This document shows, piece after piece, positions 1 to 6,967 of a stretch of 16,502 nt of DNA. The number at the start of each line of letters is the position of its first letter. The stretch's first letter is position 1. The position numbers and the translations under genes were made by a program. The notes below the pieces were generated by a model. It searched no databases and was not told the origin of the DNA. It saw only the letters and a program-made list of their open reading frames with translations. Source of the DNA: JADJNW01 sp033761835 (GTDB lineage Bacteria > Bacteroidota > Bacteroidia > Chitinophagales > Saprospiraceae); the NCBI GenBank assembly GCA_033761835.1, contig JANRME010000077.1, forward strand, positions 1 to 16,502, written 5' to 3'.

Positions 1-150
1 GGGGGTTAATATTGTATTAATTTTTAAATAAAATTGTTAAAATAACATTGTTGAAACGTTAATTAAATGTAATATTGATTATTTGGTGAGGTGCAAATAG
101 CAGATTTTCAAATTGTTATGATGTTATATGCCTTTAAAGAAAGTATAGAA

Positions 151-864
151 TTATTTACCGTTGACGAGCGTGTCTGTACCTAAAAATTTCGCATCTTGAT
201 GCATGTACCATTTTCGGTTTTTTGGCAAGCGCAGCCCATTTATTACTGCTTCATCTTCCAACAAAATATATTCGCCGTCGTTTTTGGTTTCATCGTGATA
301 AAAACGATAGCCGACGAGGGCGTAAGTTTTTAGGTCAAAATAGAAATACCAGGTATCACTGCCGACGTTGGCATCGTAGGTCACTTTTAATTTATAAGCC
401 GGTTTACCAAAATAATCGCTCATTTCCACCTGCTCATGCAAAATCGTGCCGGGATCTTTTAATTTCATTGGCAATCCCCATAAATACGTGTAATAATTCC
501 GAAAAAAAGCGGTTCGTTCGCAGGTGAGGCGCAAGCGTTGAGCTGTCTCCTCGGAAATGTCGCTTTTGCCTTGATATTGGTGTTGGCATTCGCCGCGCTG
601 CATGATGCGAATAATTTCGTCCTCGCCGTTTTTTTGCTTTAAAAAGAAATAATCCTTCGATAAATCAATTTCGAGACGAGTGTAGCGAATTGAACCATTT
701 GGGCGGGTTTCTTCAAGATTTAAAACCAACTGCTCTTTACCCCATTTATCTTGGGGGTCATGATATTGAATGCTTTTCGATAGAATTTCCTGGGCCAAAG
801 GTGTTTGCGCATTAGAAAGAATGGCAAAAGAAAAAATAAAAAGAGTGAATAGTATTTTTTTCAT
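151..864 (-). CDS. Secreted DUF6503-like protein
   Basis: A 237-residue exported protein of unknown biochemical role. Residues 1-19 form a clear signal peptide (basic start MKK, hydrophobic core, cleavage near SNA-Q), with no lipobox cysteine, so it should be soluble in the periplasm or outside the cell. The mature part is rich in beta-strand and aromatic residues (for example WYFYFD, then YRFYHD) and ends in a run of alternating strands, as in the LolA/LolB-like folds of Bacteroidota DUF6503 proteins. That family assignment is from overall look, not from a catalytic motif, and I see none. The ATG at 862-864 follows a very AT-rich leader and directly begins the signal peptide, which supports the start. 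The gene stands alone, pointing away from the sigma factor gene. A role in handling lipids or hydrophobic ligands is only a guess from the fold. Confidence 0.72.
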   Translation of the reverse strand: MKKILFTLFIFSFAILSNAQTPLAQEILSKSIQYHDPQDKWGKEQLVLNLEETRPNGSIRYTRLEIDLSKDYFFLKQKNGEDEIIRIMQRGECQHQYQGKSDISEETAQRLRLTCERTAFFRNYYTYLWGLPMKLKDPGTILHEQVEMSDYFGKPAYKLKVTYDANVGSDTWYFYFDLKTYALVGYRFYHDETKNDGEYILLEDEAVINGLRLPKNRKWYMHQDAKFLGTDTLVNGK

Positions 865-1057
865 ACCGACCTAATTATGATATATCTTTCACAAGGTATA
901 AAAATAGCAATATAAAGTTAGTTCATCCTCTAAATTTAAGGTAAAAGTTAAAAAAATCGTTGTTTGAACATTTTTTAAGATATTAGGCAACCCTTTTTTG
1001 CAAGTGCTTGTATAGGAGGGAGTTTGCAACATACCAAACAAATCAGAAGCATCTCGT

Positions 1058-1597
1058 ATGAGCATAGCAGACCTGGACGAACTGCTGAACGCCTGTAAAA
1101 GGGAAGAACGCCTGGCGCAAAAGGAGCTGTACCGACGGTTTTATGCTTATGCCATGTCCGTCTCTTTGCGCTACGCCGATGATGAAGATGAAGCCATAGA
1201 GATTGCTAATGATGCGTTTCTCAAGGTATTTATGAATTTAAATCGCTATGATAACTCGTTGCCTTTCAAACCCTGGTTCCGGCGCATCCTGATTAACACC
1301 GCTATCAATCAGGTGAAAAAAAAGCGACGCTTTAAATGGACACAACTGATGGACGCAGAATTTGACATCCCCAGCACCGAGGACATCCTGGCCCGCATTG
1401 GGTTTGAGGAACTGATGAAAATGGTGCGTTCCTTGTCTTTGGCTTATCGTACTGTTTTCAATATGTTCGTCATTGATGGTTACACGCACGAAGAAATTGC
1501 AACGATTTTGGGCATTTCGGTTGGCACTTCCAAATCGAATTTAGCAAAAGCGCGTCAGAAGCTTCGCCAGCTTTTGATCGAACAACTGCAGCATTAA
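1058..1597 (+). CDS. ECF-type RNA polymerase sigma factor
   Basis: A 179-residue sigma-70 family factor of the extracytoplasmic function class; it would direct RNA polymerase to a small set of promoters. Region 2 spans about residues 20-90: helix with LYRRFYAYAMSV, acidic stretch DDEDEA, then AFLKVFMNLNRY and KPWFRRILINTAINQVKKKRR, the usual core-binding and -10 recognition segments. Region 4 spans about 118-172 with YRTVFNMFVIDGYTHEEIATILG, a helix-turn-helix, followed by TSKSNLAKARQKLRQLL, which matches the ECF consensus. Length fits the family. The gene ends 13 bases before the next start, and that neighbour has the architecture of a sigma-linked membrane protein, so the two probably form one signalling unit. 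I could not find a confident promoter upstream, so autoregulation is possible but unproven. Confidence 0.93.
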   Translation: MSIADLDELLNACKREERLAQKELYRRFYAYAMSVSLRYADDEDEAIEIANDAFLKVFMNLNRYDNSLPFKPWFRRILINTAINQVKKKRRFKWTQLMDAEFDIPSTEDILARIGFEELMKMVRSLSLAYRTVFNMFVIDGYTHEEIATILGISVGTSKSNLAKARQKLRQLLIEQLQH

Positions 1598-1610
1598 AAG
1601 GGTATGGCTT

Positions 1611-2864
1611 ATGGCTGACAAGGATTTTATAGAAAATATTTTCCAGCGGGCGACGGAGGAGTTTGATCTTGAATTCAACCCCGAGGCATGGGAACGCATG
1701 GAAAAAAAATTGGATCAAAAACGACGCAAACGCCTGATAATCTTATGGTTCAGCCGAGTAGGATTCGCATTATTAAGCTTATTTATAATAGGATTCTTGT
1801 GGTATAAATTAACAGCCCCAGCCGCTAAGCCCCAGCCAAAAGAGTCGGAACTGCCTATTGTCACAGCGCCGAGCGCTACTGAAGAACTTTGCCCGGATGA
1901 TGAAGTGATCGAACAAAAATTATCACCGACGTTCCAAAAATCTAAAAACCGAGATCAAGTTATTGCAAAAGACAATAATAATAAAAGCGTATATAATAAT
2001 CCAGATTTGATTATATCAAAATTACACAGACAACCTCAAAATCAGCAAATTGATAATAATATTGCTTTGGAAGAAAAAATTTCAAAAACTGATGCACAAT
2101 TAATTGATTATCAAAACAAAACACTTGAAGACTTTAAAGAATCTCACTCGACTTTTGAATTAAACGGCATCGCTCAGGTAGAAATACCTCAACTCAAATC
2201 ATTAACATCCAATGAGTCCATTATTATATCACAGGCATCGGTTGATTCCAGTCATGTAATAAGAACTAAAAAATTACAACAGCATCCCTGGACTTTGGGT
2301 TTATTTGGTGCGCCGGAGAGCGCTTCAGTAGGATTTAATGATCCTTCGCGCAAGGGCTACAGTTTTGGATTTTTAATAGAATATCAATTTGCAAAACGCT
2401 TTTCTGTAAATGCGCAGGGGATGTACGCCAAAAAACATTATATCGCAGGCAAAGGCGATTTTTATAGAGCAGGCGGTTGGCCTTATCAAATTTCGCCTAT
2501 CGAAACAACCGGAGATTGTAATATTTTGGGTTCTACTATTACATTGCGCAGCGAATTATTACAAAAACCAAAATGGAATTTAATTGCTAATACAGGTATA
2601 GCCACCTGGTGGATGCTGCGGGAAGAATATTATTATAAATATGATCGGCATTATCCGGGATTAATTTATGAATGGGAGAGCAACGAAACACTCGCGCATT
2701 GGTGGGCGATTGCTCAAGCTGGCCTTGGCGTAGAAGCAAAGCTTACATCCAAATTAAGTATTCAGGCAGATTTATTTATGCAAATTCCTTTACAAGGAGT
2801 CGGTCACGGCAAAGTGGAGTTATATTCTAAAGGCTTAGCGCTTTCCTTGCGTCGCAGGCTATAA
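1611..2864 (+). CDS. Membrane-anchored sigma partner with barrel-like C-terminus
   Basis: A 417-residue protein in three parts. Residues 1-40 are cytoplasmic, with the EFNPEAWERMEKKLDQ segment often seen at the start of Bacteroidota proteins encoded next to ECF sigma factors. Residues 42-66 form one transmembrane helix preceded by basic residues (KRRKR). Residues 70-225 are low in complexity and rich in Asn, Gln, Lys and Ser, coded by AT-rich DNA. Residues 226-417 look like an outer-membrane beta-barrel-type domain: alternating strands with aromatic girdles such as GYSFGFLIEYQF, FSVNAQGMYA and ATWWMLREEYYYKYD. It lies 13 bases after the sigma gene. By position and topology it could act as an anti-sigma or sensor, with the first 40 residues touching the sigma factor. 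I see no classic zinc-binding anti-sigma motif. How a barrel-like domain sits behind an inner-membrane helix is unresolved. Confidence 0.7.
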   Translation: MADKDFIENIFQRATEEFDLEFNPEAWERMEKKLDQKRRKRLIILWFSRVGFALLSLFIIGFLWYKLTAPAAKPQPKESELPIVTAPSATEELCPDDEVIEQKLSPTFQKSKNRDQVIAKDNNNKSVYNNPDLIISKLHRQPQNQQIDNNIALEEKISKTDAQLIDYQNKTLEDFKESHSTFELNGIAQVEIPQLKSLTSNESIIISQASVDSSHVIRTKKLQQHPWTLGLFGAPESASVGFNDPSRKGYSFGFLIEYQFAKRFSVNAQGMYAKKHYIAGKGDFYRAGGWPYQISPIETTGDCNILGSTITLRSELLQKPKWNLIANTGIATWWMLREEYYYKYDRHYPGLIYEWESNETLAHWWAIAQAGLGVEAKLTSKLSIQADLFMQIPLQGVGHGKVELYSKGLALSLRRRL

Positions 2865-2916
2865 TTAGTATTATGTCATTTCATTTAAGAATCATTTACC
2901 TAATAATCAAGTTTTT

Positions 2917-3363
2917 ATGAAAAAAAATAGAATTCTTCTTTTTATTTTGATCCTGATAGGCATTGGACTCGCAGTGGCGGTTGGAGTGGGTTTATATTTA
3001 TATAATAAAGCTCCTGAATCATTAAAAAATAAAGAATCTGATTTTACAATCACCGCGCGTGATCTTTATACCCAGTATGAAACAAATGAGACAAACGCCG
3101 ACCAGCAGTACCTAGATAAAGTATTGGAAGTGAGTGGAAATGTAGTTGAAATACTTGAAAACAGTGACACACAGCTGACTTTGCTCCTGGGTGAAGCCGA
3201 TCAATTATCGGGTGTAAGCTGCACAATTGACAAACTTAATTCTCCTTTTGCAAATGAAGTACAGGTAAATGATTATATCATATTGCGAGGGCGCTGCACC
3301 GGTAAATTAATGGATGTCGTATTAATTGATTGTATTATTCAAAATATTAAAAAACATGAGTAA
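2917..3363 (+). CDS. Membrane-anchored OB-fold (tRNA_anti-like) protein
   Basis: A 148-residue protein with an N-terminal transmembrane segment at about residues 6-29 (basic MKKNR, then a long Ile/Leu/Val run) and a periplasmic domain. The domain from about 45 to 145 has the pattern of the tRNA_anti-like OB-fold family: an AXDL-like entry (ARDLYTQYE), a strand with LEVSGNVVEI, and the closing signature YIILRGRCTGKLMDVVLIDC. Members of this family are exported or membrane-bound in Bacteroidota, so nucleic-acid binding is not implied despite the family name. Its stop codon overlaps the start of the cytochrome gene by eight bases, so the two are almost certainly translated from one message. Its role may be structural or ligand-binding within the envelope redox unit that follows. 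The OB-fold call is fairly secure; the function is unknown. Confidence 0.75.
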   Translation: MKKNRILLFILILIGIGLAVAVGVGLYLYNKAPESLKNKESDFTITARDLYTQYETNETNADQQYLDKVLEVSGNVVEILENSDTQLTLLLGEADQLSGVSCTIDKLNSPFANEVQVNDYIILRGRCTGKLMDVVLIDCIIQNIKKHE

Positions 3364-3724
3364 ACAACTGTTGAAATTATTACCAATTGTGCTTTTTATG
3401 ATAATGTATGCTTGTACAAGTGATAATGAAGAAGACCTTTTTCCTGATAGCGATTGTGATGCTAAAAATGTAACTTATTCACAAACTGTTACATCTATTA
3501 TACAATCTAATTGTTTGTCCTGTCATTCACAGAACATACAGACGGCGGGTATTAATCTTGAAGGTTATAATAATATAAAGGTGTACGCGCAGAATGGTTT
3601 TTTATATGGTGCTATTAGTCATGCGCCAGGCTTTACGCCTATGCCATTTGGCGGGGCGAAGCTATCGGCTTGCGATATTCAGAAAATAAAAGCCTGGATT
3701 GATGCCGGAGCGCTAAATAATTAA
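3356..3724 (+). CDS. c-type cytochrome lipoprotein
   Basis: A 122-residue lipoprotein with a haem c site. I start it at the ATG at 3356, not at the upstream TTG at 3326, because the ATG directly begins a lipoprotein signal peptide: MSKQ, a hydrophobic core, and a lipobox ending at Cys20 (IMYAC). The haem-attachment motif CLSCH is at residues 53-57, and Met96 in PMPFGG is the likely second axial ligand. The remaining C-terminal part (LSACDIQKIKAWIDAGAL) is the usual last helix of mono-haem cytochrome c domains that close with W-x-D-x-G-A. It should be anchored to a membrane facing the periplasm or the surface. The start overlaps the OB-fold gene stop (ATGAGTAA), which implies translational coupling. 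The redox partner is not evident in the window. Confidence 0.88.
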   Translation: MSKQLLKLLPIVLFMIMYACTSDNEEDLFPDSDCDAKNVTYSQTVTSIIQSNCLSCHSQNIQTAGINLEGYNNIKVYAQNGFLYGAISHAPGFTPMPFGGAKLSACDIQKIKAWIDAGALNN

Positions 3725-3733
3725 GTATTAATG

Positions 3734-3768
3734 ATTGACTATTGACAATTTATTATTAACCATTTTGT
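3734..3768 (+). repeat. Degenerate 7-base tandem repeat tract
   Basis: Five consecutive heptamers are in register: ATTGACT, ATTGACA, ATTTATT, ATTAACC and ATTTTGT. All begin ATT, and the first two differ by one base. The tract begins nine bases after the cytochrome stop codon. AT-richness alone could give part of this pattern, so on its own it would be weak; it is listed because three other spacers show the same period. Confidence 0.5.
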
Positions 3769-3791
3769 AAGAAATTAAAGATCAATAGCCT

Positions 3792-3806
3792 GTTCTATTT
3801 TAGAAC
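3792..3806. repeat. Short perfect inverted repeat upstream of the DUF5777-like gene
   Basis: GTTCTA and TAGAAC flank a three-base TTT spacer, giving a perfect 15-base dyad 22 bases before the start codon at 3829. It could be an operator half-site pair or a small hairpin in the leader. Length and position are the only support. Confidence 0.4.
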
Positions 3807-3828
3807 GCCACTTAATCAAAACATCTTT

Positions 3829-4719
3829 ATGAAAAAGCACTTAATAATAACCCTACTTTTCTTTATATCGATATTATATAGCCAGGCTCAAGATGATTTA
3901 TTAGAGCTTCTGGGAGCAGATAGTACGCTGACCGACTACGCCATCGGCACTTTTAAAGGAACGCGCGTGATCAATGGGCATTCGATTGAAACCCCTGGCA
4001 AAGGGGAGTTGATATTCTTGATCTCGCACCGCTTTGGTAAAATTAATGACGGCGCTTATGAATTCTTTGGTTTGGATCAATCCACCATTCGTTTGGGGCT
4101 GGATTATGGCATCAGCAAGCGCTTCACTATTGGTATTGGAAGAAATTCTCTGGAAAAAACGTATGATGGGTATTTAAAACTCCGATTATTACAACAAAGC
4201 AGCGGCGCTCAACAAATGCCGATTTCGCTCGCCTTGTTCGCCAGCACCGCCATCAATACGATAAAATATTCGGAAGCCGAGCGCGAATTCCAGCATCGCT
4301 TGACCTATACCTATCAGGCACTACTCGCACGCAAGTTCAGTGAAGCATTTTCTTTGCAAATAGTGCCCACTATGATCCATCGAAATCTGGTAGCAACCAG
4401 AAATGATGAGAATAATGTCTATGCCATCGGCGCGGCGGGGCGCTACAAACTGAGTAAACGCGTTTCCATCAATGCAGAATATTTTTACCTTTTGCCTGGC
4501 GAAACGGCTGATAATCAATACAATTCGTTATCTCTGGGAGTTGATATTGAAACCGGTGGACATGTGTTCCAATTGCATATCACCAATTCTCAAGGGATGA
4601 TTGAAAAGTTTTTTATTCCACAGACTGCTGGAGATTGGGGCAATGGCGACCTCTATTTTGGATTCAATATTTCTCGGGCTTTCCAGTTGGGTAAGAACAA
4701 AATTGAAAAAAATTGGTAA
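3829..4719 (+). CDS. DUF5777-like outer-membrane beta-barrel protein
   Basis: A 296-residue exported protein. A signal peptide covers residues 1-20 (MKKHLIITLLFF, cleavage at SQA-Q). The rest reads as a beta-barrel: GELIFLISHRFGKI, STIRLGLDYGISKRFTIGIG, ISLALFASTAINTI, YKLSKRVSINAEYFYLLPG, then HVFQLHITNSQGM and a last strand LYFGFNISRAFQL. These features, with the early TLTDYAIGTFKGTRVINGHSIETP segment, match Bacteroidota DUF5777 proteins. No enzyme motif is visible; binding or transport at the outer membrane is likely. It lies 104 bases after the cytochrome gene and points the same way, so it is plausibly part of the same envelope redox unit, although the spacer contains a repeat tract and a dyad and it may have its own promoter. 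Two hairpins follow its stop codon. Confidence 0.82.
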   Translation: MKKHLIITLLFFISILYSQAQDDLLELLGADSTLTDYAIGTFKGTRVINGHSIETPGKGELIFLISHRFGKINDGAYEFFGLDQSTIRLGLDYGISKRFTIGIGRNSLEKTYDGYLKLRLLQQSSGAQQMPISLALFASTAINTIKYSEAEREFQHRLTYTYQALLARKFSEAFSLQIVPTMIHRNLVATRNDENNVYAIGAAGRYKLSKRVSINAEYFYLLPGETADNQYNSLSLGVDIETGGHVFQLHITNSQGMIEKFFIPQTAGDWGNGDLYFGFNISRAFQLGKNKIEKNW

Positions 4720-4732
4720 CCACCAAGCTATG

Positions 4733-4765
4733 AAAATAAAAGCCCCGGGGTTTTCGGCCCGGGGC
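4733..4765 (-). terminator. GC-rich intrinsic terminator after rho
   Basis: A perfect 8-bp stem (GCCCCGGG at 4742-4749 with CCCGGGGC at 4758-4765) encloses an 8-base loop. Read on the minus strand it is followed by CTTTTATTTTC, a T-rich tail; on the plus strand the tail is poor. It therefore best serves rho, which ends at 4839, and it also separates rho from the convergent DUF5777-like gene. Confidence 0.75.
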
Positions 4766-4797
4766 AATGTGGATTATTTTCAATCAGATTTTTATAA

Positions 4798-4832
4798 ATG
4801 CCATGCTTCAAAAACGTGGCATATTTTATTTG
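4798..4832. terminator. Second hairpin in the convergent spacer
   Basis: ATGCCA at 4798-4803 pairs with TGGCAT at 4817-4822 around a 13-base loop. On the plus strand ATTTTATTT follows, and on the minus strand TTTATAAAAA follows, so it could act in either direction. The plus-strand reading would terminate the DUF5777-like unit. The 6-bp stem is short, so this is weaker than the neighbouring GC-rich hairpin. Confidence 0.5.
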
Positions 4833-4838
4833 GAAAAA

Positions 4839-6566
4839 TTATCCGTTCATCGAAGTAAGAAACTCTTCATTGCTGGAGGTTGATTGCAAATGCTTCAACA
4901 AAAACTCCATTGCTTCGTCGGGTTTCATATCGGCCAAGTGGTTGCGCAGGATGAACATACGCTGAAGTGTATCTTTGTCCAAGAGCAAGTCATCACGACG
5001 CGTACTCGACTTCGTAAGATCAATCGATGGGAACAAGCGCTTATTCGCCAAAGTGCGATCCAACTGCAATTCCATATTACCCGTACCTTTAAATTCTTCA
5101 AAGATCACGCCGTCCATTTTAGAACCCGTGTCGATCAAGGCAGTTGCAAGGATCGTCAGCGAGCCGCCACCTTCAATATTACGCGCCGCCCCAAAGAATT
5201 TCTTAGGCTTGTGCAATGCATTGGCTTCCACACCACCGGAAAGCACTTTACCACTGGCAGGTGCAACCGTATTATAAGCTCTCGCCAAACGCGTTATGGA
5301 GTCAAGCAAAATACACACATCGTGACCACATTCTACCAAACGCTTCGCTTTTTCCAGCACAATACCAGCCACACGTACATGATTATCAGCAGGCTCATCA
5401 AAAGTAGAAGCGACCACTTCTGCTTTCACGTTGCGCTTCATGTCCGTTACTTCCTCCGGGCGCTCGTCAATGAGCAGCACGATCAAGTAACACTCAGGGT
5501 GGTTTTTAGCAATGGCATTCGCAACATCTTTCAGCAAGAAAGTCTTACCAGTCTTGGGTTGCGCCACGATCAAGCCGCGTTGGCCTTTACCAATCGGCGT
5601 GAAAAGATCAATCATTCGATTGCCATAGTCGCGTCCGTTAGCGGTTGTTTGAAGATTAAATTTCTCATTCGGGAAAAGTGGCGTCAAATAATCAAACGGT
5701 ACACGTTCGCGTATATCCTGAGGCTCTAAACCATTGATTTTCGATACGCGCAGCAAGGCAAAATATTTTTCACCTTCTTTTGGCGGTCGAATAGCGCCAC
5801 GCACGGTATCACCTGTCCGCAAGCCAAAAAGCTTGATTTGAGAAGGTGACACGTAAATATCATCGGGCGAAGTAAGATAATTGTAATCGGAAGAACGCAA
5901 GAAGCCATAACCATCAGGCATCATTTCCAAGATACCTTCTCCTTCGATAATGCCATCCAATTCGATGTCGAAGTCATCTCCTCCCTTGCGTTGCTGCGAC
6001 CTATTGTCTGCGCCATTCCTTGGGTGGACTTGCGGAGCATCTTCGTTTGCCTCGTTTCTAATGCGCGGCACCTCCCGCTCTCGAGTGTACTCTCTTTCCC
6101 GCACTTCCCGCACGTTTTCTTTCGGCATTTCTCTTTCCCGAATTATTTCAGGTCTCTTCCGAGTTTGGTCGTTGTAATTCTTGTCAAAATCACTATCATT
6201 ACCCTGATCTTGAGGATTTACGCGCTTGCGCACACGCCTGCGGCGTTCACTGTCTTCATCCTCTTCTTCTTGAGACTCAGAAGCATCAATATTTTTATTT
6301 TCAGAAGAATCAAATGCATCCTCCTCATCTATAGCAATAGCATTGGAATATGTTCGAGGATAGTCATCATCATCGTCATCAACAACGGGAACGAAATCCT
6401 CGTCATCCGCGCTCGGAAAATCGTTGCTGCTAATCGCTTGATGATCCAGGATTTTATAAATTAATTCTTGTTTGTTGAGGCGCTTAAAACCTGCCAGCCC
6501 TAATCGTTCTGCTATATCGCGCAGCTCTGGCACAAGCATATCATTTAATTGCAAAATGTCGTACAT
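4839..6566 (-). CDS. rho: Transcription termination factor Rho with long charged insertion
   Basis: The RNA-dependent ATPase/helicase hexamer that ends transcription. At 575 residues it is much longer than the roughly 420 of E. coli Rho. Residues 2-44 are the Rho_N helical domain (LVPELRDIAERLGL, NKQELIYKILDHQ). Residues 50-200 are an insertion predicted to be disordered: an acidic stretch (DDDDDDY; later QEEEDEDSE), then an Arg/Glu-rich stretch (RRRRVRKR, REREYTREREVPR). The RNA-binding cold-shock-like domain covers 208-280 (MMPDGYGFLRSSDYNYLTSPDDIYVSPSQI). The ATPase core has Walker A AQPKTGKT (335-342), the LLIDERPEEV segment (364-373), Walker B ILLDSITRLARAYN, the Q-loop region around VLSGGVEANALHKPK, and the R-loop EFKGTGNMELQLDR. 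All catalytic elements are present. It is transcribed divergently from serS, possibly with a leader of nearly 280 bases. Confidence 0.97.
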   Translation of the reverse strand: MYDILQLNDMLVPELRDIAERLGLAGFKRLNKQELIYKILDHQAISSNDFPSADDEDFVPVVDDDDDDYPRTYSNAIAIDEEDAFDSSENKNIDASESQEEEDEDSERRRRVRKRVNPQDQGNDSDFDKNYNDQTRKRPEIIREREMPKENVREVREREYTREREVPRIRNEANEDAPQVHPRNGADNRSQQRKGGDDFDIELDGIIEGEGILEMMPDGYGFLRSSDYNYLTSPDDIYVSPSQIKLFGLRTGDTVRGAIRPPKEGEKYFALLRVSKINGLEPQDIRERVPFDYLTPLFPNEKFNLQTTANGRDYGNRMIDLFTPIGKGQRGLIVAQPKTGKTFLLKDVANAIAKNHPECYLIVLLIDERPEEVTDMKRNVKAEVVASTFDEPADNHVRVAGIVLEKAKRLVECGHDVCILLDSITRLARAYNTVAPASGKVLSGGVEANALHKPKKFFGAARNIEGGGSLTILATALIDTGSKMDGVIFEEFKGTGNMELQLDRTLANKRLFPSIDLTKSSTRRDDLLLDKDTLQRMFILRNHLADMKPDEAMEFLLKHLQSTSSNEEFLTSMNG

Positions 6567-6845
6567 AACAGTTTGGTGTGTTATTTTTTTTTGTTAGAAT
6601 GGTTTTATTTAAACCGTGAGAAAAACTTGATACGTAATACCTGTCAATCAATGTGGATTTAAGTATGTGTGGGGATTTATCCTATCTCCAGCGCAATTTA
6701 TGCAATACATTTGACCGTCCAGACCGACAACCTCTTTTCCAGTGGGAATTCAAAAACAATCTTAAGGAATTGAGATTAAAACACCTTATCAGACTTGCTA
6801 ACTCAGATGCTGCTAATGGTGGTATGCCTTTAGGTTGTGTTTCGG

Positions 6846-6875
6846 CAAAAATACATTAAATTTTTTGTTTTCAAA
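6846..6875 (-). promoter_or_regulatory. Candidate Bacteroidota promoter for rho
   Basis: On the minus strand TATTTTTG (6853 down to 6846) fits the -7 box TAnnTTTG exactly, with TTTG at 6875-6872 as the -33 box and an 18-base gap, slightly under the usual 19-21. The distance to the rho ATG would leave a leader of about 280 bases. Confidence 0.5.
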
Positions 6876-6878
6876 TAG

Positions 6879-6886
6879 TATCTTTG
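6879..6886 (+). promoter_or_regulatory. Candidate -7 box for serS
   Basis: TATCTTTG fits TAnnTTTG exactly and lies about 80 bases before the serS ATG. No good -33 box is seen at the proper spacing (the nearest TTTG, at 6864, is only 11 bases away), so support is partial. It nearly touches the -33 box of the divergent rho promoter. Confidence 0.45.
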
Positions 6887-6967
6887 CAAAAATTATAACG
6901 AAAACTTTCCTGAAATAGTTTATTGATACTTTTGATTAATTTTATCGGCTGTAATCCTTAACAATCT

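Larger units (their letters stand above)
6567..6967. other. Divergent rho/serS spacer, possible rho leader RNA
   Basis: This 401-base gap has no gene I can support. It holds a candidate minus-strand rho promoter near 6846-6875 and a candidate plus-strand serS promoter near 6879-6886. If the rho promoter is right, rho mRNA carries a leader of nearly 280 bases. Within it ACAACCT (from 6728) can pair with AGGTTGT (from 6833), and AATCT...AGATT forms a small inner stem near 6760-6780. The leader composition is less AT-rich than the flanking promoter DNA. It could be a structured or autoregulatory rho leader or an independent small RNA; I recognise no known RNA family. Confidence 0.45.

Noticed and set aside
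1..150. Possible gene or terminator at the left edge
   Set aside because: The stretch is very AT-rich, with no frame, strong hairpin or full promoter match that I could support.
4884..5729. A long open frame of 281 codons opposite rho
   Set aside because: It lies fully on the opposite strand of a conserved gene and its translation is rich in His, Arg, Thr and Gln, as expected for the reverse reading of a conserved coding region.
6706..6713. TACATTTG as a second plus-strand promoter box for serS
   Set aside because: No TTTG at the proper distance and more than 250 bases from serS; a chance match is likely.
6653..6859. A 68-codon open frame in the rho/serS spacer (GTG start)
   Set aside because: It starts with GTG, has no homology-like motif that I recognise, and runs through the candidate rho promoter. 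Random open frames of this size are common. It could still be a small gene or part of an RNA.
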